64,000 nucleotides of DNA from Bacteroidales bacterium (GTDB lineage Bacteria; Bacteroidota; Bacteroidia; Bacteroidales; Bacteroidaceae): the NCBI GenBank assembly GCA_015060865.1, contig SUXS01000005.1:101697-165696 (forward strand). The letters are read 5' to 3'. The position numbers and the translations under genes are program-made. Of this stretch, positions 9,317 through 16,400 are shown piece by piece; position 1 is the stretch's first letter, and each line of letters starts with the position of its first letter. A model generated the notes under the pieces. It had not been told where the DNA came from. It did no database searches and saw only the letters and a program-made list of their open reading frames with translations.

Positions 9317-9590
9317 TATCAAAGGATAAAATGCGCAAAAAGTTTAGTTTTTCTTCATTTCGCATCAAATTTCTGTGCAAGAATTTCGTAGCATAATGTA
9401 AGGCAAACCCTGCGGTTTGATTACATGGTGTTGAAAACGGAAGTACTCATTTACAAACTTAAAAACTCAAAAACTTTAAAACTCACGTCCACGCTTACTA
9501 TTTGTATTTCCCTAATCGCTCATGGCTGCGTTCTTTTTGTTCGCCTTGGAGATTGGGCGGATTGAGGGCAAGGATGAGGCATTAGGAAGG
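9300..9590. repeat. Dispersed repeat copy IV (modules B, C and D, fullest copy)
   Basis: Contains the AAAAAGTTTAGTTTTTCTTC block, the hairpin block GCAAACC-ctgc-GGTTTG (about 9401-9419) and the module D core near 9512-9537. Together with the leader at 9228-9292 it is the most complete version of the repeat. It fills the gap between Abi_2 and the DUF3791-like gene. Confidence 0.7.
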
Positions 9591-9618
9591 CCTTATGAAG
9601 TAACTTTTCATGCAAATG

Positions 9619-9649
9619 TTTGTTGGATAAAAACAAATCGCTAACTTTG
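9619..9649 (+). promoter_or_regulatory. Promoter of the DUF3791-like gene pair
   Basis: TTTG at 9619-9622, 19 bases, then TAACTTTG at 9642-9649: a perfect match. It implies transcription starting near 9656 and so favours the ATG at 9671 over an upstream TTG. Confidence 0.8.
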
Positions 9650-9670
9650 TGCAATAAACTTTGGCACTAT

Positions 9671-9910
9671 ATGGAGCAAATCAGAAGAATTCCTAAGAAT
9701 CAGGTCATCATGTCCTTCGTGGCTACCAGCATCGAGACCACTGCCCGCTATCTGGGGGTCAGCTATAGCGACGTGTTTCATCGTATGGAGCGCTTGGGGA
9801 TGATAGATGATTACATCCTGCCCAACTACGAGCCGCTGCATAGCGAGAGCCGCGACGTGCTGGCACAGCGTATGGTTGAGTGCCTTAACAATTGGGAGGC
9901 AAAGCTATGA
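9671..9910 (+). CDS. DUF3791-like small protein
   Basis: A 79-residue protein. VIMSFVATSIETTARYLGVS followed by IDDYILPNYEPLHSESRDVL fits the DUF3791 pattern of a short helical protein with a D/E-DYIxPxY-x-LH motif. The ATG at 9671 follows the promoter directly. The stop overlaps the next gene's start (ATGA), so the two are translationally coupled. In other Bacteroidales DUF3791 genes often sit beside DUF3990 genes in toxin-antitoxin-like cassettes; here the partner is a different small protein. The biochemical role is unknown. Confidence 0.65.
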   Translation: MEQIRRIPKNQVIMSFVATSIETTARYLGVSYSDVFHRMERLGMIDDYILPNYEPLHSESRDVLAQRMVECLNNWEAKL

Positions 9911-10158
9911 GTGAGGTTGTCGGATATGGCATTGACACCAAGTCGCCCATAATACAAGAAATCATTATGAGCAATCGCATCGGTGCCATATCTGTCATTC
10001 TTGCCGAGCGGCTGTGCATCACCGACATACAGGCCTTGAAGCTATTCTATGCAAGCCAAACATGTGCCCATCTTCACGACAAGTCTACAGGACTCTACCT
10101 TTATGGCGACCACTACATCGCCGATGAGTATATGCGTGAGATGGAGGATAGGCAGTAA
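9907..10158 (+). CDS. Small DUF3791-associated protein (complete copy)
   Basis: An 83-residue protein starting at the ATG that overlaps the upstream stop by 4 bases. Its sequence is helical (IQEIIMSNRIGAISVILAER) and ends DEYMREMEDRQ. The segment ALKLFYAS..TCAHLHD resembles the short C-terminal pattern of proteins paired with DUF3791. Bases 9993-10158 are about 98% identical to the left edge of the window. I do not recognise a function; the tight coupling suggests it works with the DUF3791-like protein. Confidence 0.65.
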   Translation: MSEVVGYGIDTKSPIIQEIIMSNRIGAISVILAERLCITDIQALKLFYASQTCAHLHDKSTGLYLYGDHYIADEYMREMEDRQ

Positions 10159-10162
10159 TATG

Positions 10163-10520
10163 TTGCGCAAAAAGTTTAGTTTTTCTTCATTCCGCGTCAA
10201 ATTTCTGTACAAAGTTTGTGCAAGCCGAACGGGAATGCAAATTCATTTGTGATTTCCTGAGGCGCAGCCAAACTTCTACTTGTGCGAGCACAAGTTAAAA
10301 ATTTTGTAGCATAATGTAAGGCAAACCCTGCGGTTTGCTTGCATGGTATTGAAATCGGAAGTATAGACTTCTTCGCTATCGTGGCAGATCGTTATCGGTT
10401 CCCTATTTCTTACTGACGCTTTGCATTTTCCTAATCGCTCATGGCTGCGTTCTTTTCACTGGCCTTGGGGATTGGGCGGGAAGAGGGGAAAAGATGAGGC
10501 GGTAGAGGGATTGCACCAAT
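10163..10520. repeat. Dispersed repeat copy V (module B tail, C and D)
   Basis: Starts four bases after the stop of the small gene with GCGCAAAAAGTTTAGTTTTT. It has the hairpin GCAAACC-ctgc-GGTTTGC near 10321-10338 and the module D core near 10430-10455. No gene is visible between 10159 and 10655. Confidence 0.7.
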
Positions 10521-10655
10521 ATTAAGGCTGTAACAGGATAGCTGTTTATTTTGGAGTTAGTCGACTACAAATCAACATCAAGATGAAATAAAAGAGGCCA
10601 AGAAAGAGGGCGTTACCCATCATGGATAATGCCCTTGCAATAATCTGATAAATAT

Positions 10656-11066
10656 TCATTGTTCAATCGTAAGATCGCCTTCCACCATTCCAGAAACGTC
10701 TAATGGCGGAATAATAATGTGATTAAACGGAGTTCCCTCTGTCCGACAATGCAATATTCCTCTTGCCGTGCCTACGGTTTGCACGACAAAATACTCCACT
10801 ATACCTTTAGGAACAACGATATTTCCACCCTTTACGAAAGTATTCCAGTCTTCCTCGTGAATCTGGAACTCACAACAGACGTCAAGCATCATTATCTTTT
10901 CTTCTGAGGAACTGAATGTAAACATCATGTTAACAGCCAAACGCTTCCATTCAATAGAATACTTTATTCCTAACTTAGTCTCCAGACGTATATTCTCTTG
11001 TTTCAGATTGTCAGTAAGTATAGCAAACTGATTTACATTTATTCTAAACATTCTAAACCGTACCAT
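10656..11066 (-). CDS. SecB-like chaperone of a TAC (toxin-antitoxin-chaperone) operon
   Basis: A 136-residue protein, third gene of an operon. The N-terminal half is a set of beta strands (RINVNQFAILTDN; MLDVCCEFQIHEEDW) and the second half has a conserved VVQTVGTARGILHCRTEG segment then IIIPPLDV. This layout is that of SecB-fold proteins, where the last part forms the helix after the sheet. SecB-like chaperones encoded after a HigBA-type pair protect the antitoxin in TAC systems. I used ATG 11066; a TTG at 11072 overlapping the upstream stop is possible. The SecB assignment is pattern recognition and needs a profile search. Confidence 0.6.
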   Translation of the reverse strand: MVRFRMFRINVNQFAILTDNLKQENIRLETKLGIKYSIEWKRLAVNMMFTFSSSEEKIMMLDVCCEFQIHEEDWNTFVKGGNIVVPKGIVEYFVVQTVGTARGILHCRTEGTPFNHIIIPPLDVSGMVEGDLTIEQ

Positions 11067-11068
11067 AA

Positions 11069-11455
11069 TCAAGCTGCATTAGGTTTTGGACATGGACATA
11101 ACACAAAAAAATCTTTATCAGTATTCATGCTGTCTACAGTTTTTGAAACCGCCATTGTATATTCGTTCCTAAACCATTTTTTAGAATCATCCTCATCGTA
11201 AGCATCAATAGGAATAAATTCGATTCTAGGTATATACCCAAGAGCAAGAGACAACTCTACAATTTTCGACAACTTATGATCATAATCTCCACTCAGGAGT
11301 TGAGTTACGTACCCTTTAGACACTCCCAAATGTTCAGCCAATTGCGTACGATTTTTGTTTGTATTTTCCATGAACCGATACGCGCAGTTATAAAGGGCTA
11401 ATTGAATCTTAGCTATCCAATAACCCGAAGTTCTCAAAACGTCTTTTCTATCCAT
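11069..11455 (-). CDS. XRE-type HTH antitoxin with C-terminal extension
   Basis: A 128-residue protein. Residues 33-75 are a clear HTH (NRTQLAEHLGVSKGYVTQLL, then KLSKIVELSLALGY). The remaining 50 residues, with an aromatic patch KKWFRNEYTMAV near 92-103 and a hydrophobic end, go beyond what HigA-type antitoxins need. In TAC systems such an extension is the chaperone-binding region. It starts 2 bases after the toxin gene ends. It presumably binds the toxin and represses the promoter at 11846-11907. Confidence 0.75.
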   Translation of the reverse strand: MDRKDVLRTSGYWIAKIQLALYNCAYRFMENTNKNRTQLAEHLGVSKGYVTQLLSGDYDHKLSKIVELSLALGYIPRIEFIPIDAYDEDDSKKWFRNEYTMAVSKTVDSMNTDKDFFVLCPCPKPNAA

Positions 11456-11457
11456 AG

Positions 11458-11841
11458 CTACTCTTTTATTTCGGGGAAGTTCTTAATTCTTTTCTTTAAA
11501 ATAGAAATATCATTCTTTTGATCATCCTTATAACCTCCCATTACTACATAAATATTAGGTTTTTGCTTTATTACATATACCCTCAATGGTTTCTTCTTAA
11601 ATTCAAAAACATCCGACCTGTTTAGTCCCTTAATGTTTCTAAACTTCTCTTTAGGAATGAGTTGAGCTCCGAGCTCATCCATGTATGTAATTATTGCTGC
11701 CATTTTATTACAATATCTAACATCATCGACTACCTCTTCGTAAAACTCATCGAAATAACATTTTTCGTCTACATATAGTTTATAATATGTATACTCTTCG
11801 TTATTCACTATTTCCAACGGTTCTTCTCTATACTCAGGCAT
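11458..11841 (-). CDS. HigB/RelE-like toxin
   Basis: A 127-residue protein, first gene of the operon. Residues 77-105 (DVFEFKKKPLRVYVIKQ..NIYVVMGGYK) match the core beta strands of RelE/HigB mRNA interferases, with a lysine/arginine-rich surface. The N-terminal YYKLYVDEKCYFDEFYEEV segment is typical of Bacteroidetes members. The first ATG is at 11839-11841; an in-frame TTG 18 codons upstream would lie inside the promoter, so I prefer the ATG. Predicted to cleave mRNA at the ribosome when free. Confidence 0.75.
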   Translation of the reverse strand: MPEYREEPLEIVNNEEYTYYKLYVDEKCYFDEFYEEVVDDVRYCNKMAAIITYMDELGAQLIPKEKFRNIKGLNRSDVFEFKKKPLRVYVIKQKPNIYVVMGGYKDDQKNDISILKKRIKNFPEIKE

Positions 11842-11845
11842 AGCG

Positions 11846-11907
11846 CAAAGTTTAGCTATAACTAAATCTTTGGCAAAAGTAAATATTGTTGGCAAAAATA
11901 AACATTG
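11846..11907 (-). promoter_or_regulatory. TAC operon promoter with tandem 19-bp repeats (operator candidate)
   Basis: Two adjacent 19-base units, 11870-11888 and 11889-11907, agree at 17 of 19 positions (TTGGCAAAAGTAAATATTG and its variant on the + strand). On the - strand each holds a TAnnTTTG-like box. A TTTG (11874-11877), 19 bases, TAAACTTTG (11846-11854) arrangement also lies here, with the -33 box inside the first unit. Direct repeats over a promoter fit a bound HTH antitoxin. Confidence 0.6.
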
Positions 11908-11978
11908 AAAAAGCTATTTTTTTTATTCTATTTGGAACAAATAAGTGCTTTTTAAACACGAAAAGACTGAATTACCCA

Positions 11979-12005
11979 CAAATTGCTATATCTGATATAG
12001 CAATT
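11979..12005. terminator. Hairpin, probable terminator
   Basis: AAATTGCTATA, five-base loop, TATAGCAATTT: an 11-bp perfect stem. It overlaps the end of the methylase remnant and is followed by no long T-run in either direction, so termination is likely but not certain. Confidence 0.5.
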
Positions 12006-12144
12006 TACGTTCAATTGGCTTAATCATCTTCTCAATGAATTTGATTTCGTCTTCGGTTAGATTGTACTTTGTGTATAGTTGTTTGCCTATTTCTCGGACC
12101 GGTTTGTTCCAATCAATATAGCTTTGATAGTAGTATTGAATCAA
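11986..12144 (-). pseudogene. C-terminal remnant of a restriction-modification methylase
   Basis: An open stretch of 52 codons ends at TAG 11986-11988 and has no start codon. It reads YIDWNKPVREIGKQLYTKYN then LTEDEIKFIEKMIKPIE, which is like the extreme C-terminus of Eco57I/type IIG restriction-modification enzymes. The frame is closed upstream at 12145-12147. It appears to be the tail of an older R-M gene left behind next to the present R-M operon. Confidence 0.5.
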
Positions 12145-12179
12145 TCAGAAACTTAACAGATGAAAGATTGATAGAAAAA

Positions 12180-12620
12180 CTATTTCTTATTCATACCACC
12201 AAATGGGACACTTACAATGCGGGCATATTTTCCCATATTCGGAAACATACCACCTCTTTTATCTCTACATTGGCGACGGGTCTTTTCTTTAAGTTTCTCT
12301 TTTCTTATTTTTAGGTCTGCTGCTGATTTCAACCCTAATTCGTGAAAACTTTTAGGATTAGCCTTATCCGCTTCTAAAAACTCCAGTTCTTCTTCTGTAA
12401 ACGGTTCCGCTTTTGTTTTATTCTTACGGGGTGGAGTTATCTTCATGGCAACATTATGTACAACTTTGTCCCTATAAAACTCTTCAGATAAGGCCACATA
12501 TTGTTCATCGCTAATCTTTTCATTAGGGGACACAATGACACCGAATCTTTTCTTCAGAAAGTTCGCAGCAGTGCTAAAGCCTATATTGAGTTCTTTAGTT
12601 ACTTGGTTAAGTCGTGGCAT
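12180..12620 (-). CDS. Unknown protein with an IF-2 N-terminal-like domain
   Basis: A 146-residue protein. Residues 1-52 (RLNQVTKELNIGFSTAANFL and ISDEQYVALSEEF) closely resemble the IF2_N motif at the start of translation initiation factor IF-2, here as a free-standing domain. The rest is charged and helical (EEELEFLEADKANPKSFHEL) and ends RIVSVPFGGMNKK. The upstream protein ends with a similar tail, IMYIPSGGQNKKY. The two genes are 51 bases apart and probably co-transcribed. Function unknown. Confidence 0.65.
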   Translation of the reverse strand: MPRLNQVTKELNIGFSTAANFLKKRFGVIVSPNEKISDEQYVALSEEFYRDKVVHNVAMKITPPRKNKTKAEPFTEEELEFLEADKANPKSFHELGLKSAADLKIRKEKLKEKTRRQCRDKRGGMFPNMGKYARIVSVPFGGMNKK

Positions 12621-12671
12621 AGAAATAATTATCTTTTTTCTGGAGTATTATTACCTCAGTATTCTCTAAAT

Positions 12672-13367
12672 CTAATATTTTTTATTTTGCCCACCAGATG
12701 GAATATACATTATCTTTGCTGACGGTCCTCTGTCCAACATCTCTTTATCTAAATCTTGTTGTCGCTGCATTTTTTTGTAAGCTCCAAAAAAGTGAGTAAG
12801 TTTTATTCTCTCTATTAATTCATTCAATTGTCTTCGAAGATATATATAAACACTAGTATCTGTTGCCATACAATTTGCATGTTCTATAAGATTACGTGCT
12901 TCTTGAATAGAAGTGACATTTCCTTCTTGAATAAAAGCATCAACCTCCTCTTTGAGCTTGAAATGAGGATAAGATTTCTTTTGTATAGGTCGAGCTTCTT
13001 CCCGTTTTCTCTTTGCTTCCAGTTCGGCCCTCTTCTTTAATATTTTCTCTTGTACTTTCTTGTCGTTAGAATCAAGGTGATAACTCTTGACTTTCTTTGC
13101 TGGAATTGGAACAAGTACATTCTGCACACTAATAATACCCTTCTTGGCACTTGTTTTAGGAGCAATGTTCGGCGAATAGGTTTTCTTTGGCAACTGTTTC
13201 AGTAAGTCCTTTAGGTAGATTTGCAGCTTTACCTTTCGTATTTTATACAATATGGCTACCTCTAATTCAGCAGAATAAGTACAGCCTTTGCTCTTAAGTT
13301 CCTCAAATAATGCGATAATCTTTTCTTCGGTATTTAGAGGTTCGTATTTTTCGGGTATAGTTATCAT
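12672..13367 (-). CDS. Unknown charged protein ending in a GGxNKK tail
   Basis: A 231-residue protein. A lysine/glutamate-rich coiled-coil region (VQEKILKKRAELEAKRKREE, about residues 107-126) follows a short N-terminal helical domain. The C-terminus SAKIMYIPSGGQNKKY resembles that of the downstream gene. I set the start at ATG 13367 (MITIPEKYEPLN) because the -7 box TACCTTTG at 13393-13400 lies between it and a more distant in-frame start. I recognise no family; the pairing and shared tail suggest both proteins bind the same partner. Confidence 0.6.
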   Translation of the reverse strand: MITIPEKYEPLNTEEKIIALFEELKSKGCTYSAELEVAILYKIRKVKLQIYLKDLLKQLPKKTYSPNIAPKTSAKKGIISVQNVLVPIPAKKVKSYHLDSNDKKVQEKILKKRAELEAKRKREEARPIQKKSYPHFKLKEEVDAFIQEGNVTSIQEARNLIEHANCMATDTSVYIYLRRQLNELIERIKLTHFFGAYKKMQRQQDLDKEMLDRGPSAKIMYIPSGGQNKKY

Positions 13368-13392
13368 CTGTTCAGATTTTAGAAAGCCACGA

Positions 13393-13400
13393 CAAAGGTA
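13393..13400 (-). promoter_or_regulatory. -7 box for the two GGxNKK genes
   Basis: TACCTTTG on the - strand, 26 bases before the ATG at 13367. No clear TTTG at the -33 position. Confidence 0.45.
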
Positions 13401-13446
13401 TAAAACATTTTCCGTACATCCTATCAATTTTACAATTACGAATCAG

Positions 13447-16400
13447 TTACTCAGCTGTTTTCTTACTCGCCAACACCTCTTTGATATGTTGTTGGTTCTT
13501 CTCGTCAATGCCGAATAACTTGTAGAGTTGTTCGTTTACATTGCCGCTATAATCAATGAGGCCATTGTTGTCAGAGTAGTCCAATAGATCGGGGACTTTC
13601 TTTGCCAATGAGGTGAGGGATTCGTCGGTGAGGAGGAAGGCGAAGCGGATAATTTCGCTTGTTGCGTACTTGAAGAAGTTCTTGGCTTCTTGCTTAGTAG
13701 CAAAGGTTTTCAATGCCACGCGAGAGCGACCGAATGCGCTATGGTTATCGACGATTGCAATTTGGTTGCTACGCTTCTGACCTCCAGCGTTGGCACTTGA
13801 AACAATAACCTTCCATCTATCCAAATATTCAATTCCTGTGGTTATAACATCTTTATTGGCAATATACCATCGTGCTCTTCCGCTCTTTCCTGCCTTATCG
13901 TTAGTGAAGAGTTTTATTTCTGTGTCAGAGTCGAAAATATCACCATTTTCATATTCTCTCACGAGTGTTGGATTCTTTTCCACGAAATCACTCTCAATAG
14001 AGAAAAGGCAACGTGGAAGAATTGCATCGTGCAAACATCCGTACTTTTGAATTGCATTACTGAGCAACGTTGCAATTTCATTGTTAAGAGGATTCAGCGG
14101 AAAGAGTTCTTCGCCTGGATTATCAGCATAAACGGATACATCATTACCCCCTTGAGAATAAATATACTTGAAACCACGACTTACTTTCTGTGTATCTTTC
14201 ATTACTATGGACAAGCCATCAGCAATGCCAACTTCCTTGAATACATCAGTGGAGTTGGGGAAGAACTTCAATAAACACAAACGAAGGTCATTGATTTGTG
14301 ACAAACCGAATTGCTCAAATCCTTTTCCTGAGCGATGAATCCATCTTGCACCAGGGTAAATGAGTGCTGTATATCGACCTAACCTTTCGCTTATCATTTG
14401 GAAGTATTGGAATATACTGACACTAACTTTTTGTCCGTTGGCACTCTCTTTTTGCGCTACAACCTCTTGATACGGTGGATTACCCACTATTGCATTGAAT
14501 TTCATATTATCGTTGTCTATTGCTTTCCAGTATGAACTGCCTTTGGCTACTTTGGCCACGAAGTTCTCAGGTTTGTTCTTTATTTGATTGATCAGGTCCT
14601 CGAAATAGCGCGTGTTCACTTTGGCTTTGCGGAAGCCGATGAGGGTGCGCTTGGTGATGCTCTTGGCCATCGGGGTCTTGCAGATGACGAAGATGTTTTC
14701 GGCCACCACCTTGTCCCATATCCGTTGCTCGTCCTCTATGCTTGATACGGAGAAGAGCGAGGCGGCCACTCGGGTGCGGTAGATGCTGTAGGCCATATAG
14801 AGCGGATACAGACCCGACTTGGAGTTAATCTCGAGAATACGCGCATCCTCGGCAAACACCTCGGCGGTCACCTTACCGTGGTCAATGAAGCGCGGCTCGG
14901 CGAGTATGGTTTCATTGTCCTCTGCCAGAAAACTGTAGCCTCCCAAGCAGTCGCCCAAGTGCATGTTCACCACTCGCCACGGAGTGAGCACGGTCTCCTT
15001 GTCGGGATTGCGGAAGGTGCTGAAGATATCGGTGATGCGCTCGATGCGCTCCTCCACGCTCAGCTTGTCGGCCGCACGGGCCATGGCACGGATGCGCTTG
15101 CCTGCCGCGCTGAAGATGTCGGGGTCGTAGTACTTCTTGATGCTCTCGAACTTCTCCTTGGTGACGCCCTTGGGCATGAACTCCTCCCACGACTGGTCGT
15201 CGATGAGCGATGAGAAGTTGTCGATGGTAATCTCCTCGTCCTCGTTGCTCACCTCGGCACCATAGATGAGCAGGGGCATACGGATGGAGATGCCGCGCAA
15301 GATGGAGATGGCGGCCTCGCGGTTCTCGCGCTTCTTCTTCAGTTCTTCGAGCCGCTGCTTCTCTTCCTCGGTGAGCGGTTGCTTGTCCTTGCCCTTCTTC
15401 TTGTTTTTCTTCTCCAGATTCTCCAGCTCCTCGTATTGCTCATCGGTGAGTCCTTGGTTGTTGATGTCCACCTGATTGGTCTTGGGCATGGCCTTGGTCT
15501 GGCCGATAATCCTCTTCAGGTCGTCAAACTCCTGCAGTTCGAGGTCGTTGAGCTTCATCAGCTCGTCGTTGTAGAGGCTCTTGTCCTCAAATCCGTTGCG
15601 CACGACACGCTCCACGTATACCTTCTTCAGCTGTTCGAGCATACGGGGCACATCGAACTGGCTCATCTGTGAACCCTCGACCGATATGATGGGGCAGAAG
15701 TTGAGAAACTCGCCCATAATCTTGCGGTCGTTGCCGCTGGTCTTGCCTGCCTTGGCCGATATCTTGGCCGTCTCGGCAATGACCTTCAAGGTGCGGTCGG
15801 GGGCAAAGTCGAACACGTAGCACTGCTCCTTCACACGGCCGTTGATGGTGGCGGGTGTCTGCACACGGAAGATGGTCTGCATATAGCTCGATGCGGCCGT
15901 ATTGTAGGAGCCCGACAGCATGAAGACGGCGGTCCAAGCCTTGACGCTGACACCCGTCGTGAGTCGTCCACACGAGAGGGTGATGGTGCGTGTGGCGTCG
16001 GGGTCAGGACCGATGGCCTCCTCCACGGCCACGAGTGCATCGCGGCTCTCCTCGTCCTGGTCGCCATCGCCAGCCACATTGACAATCCTGAAGTGCTGAA
16101 ACACGGGATGGCTCTGCAGCATCGTGCTCAGTGCCCGCGCCTCCTTCACGCCCGGCACCATCCACAGCGTGTGGCGGAAGATGTTGCGGTACTCCTCATT
16201 GGCAAAGGGGTAGTAACTCTCCTTGTCCTCCTTGGTGAGCAGGTTGAGGAATGCCCGCACATCCTTCTCGTGGGTAAAGGTGCCCTCCTCATTGACGCGG
16301 AAGAACTCGCGGAAGTTGAATGCCACATCCTCGTCGATAAACTCATGGAGCAGTCGCCCGAGGTCGTAGGTGTAGATGTTCATCGTGGGCAGCGAGGCAT

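Noticed and set aside
9620..9670. Upstream TTG start for the DUF3791-like gene
   Set aside because: It lies inside the promoter; transcription would begin after it.
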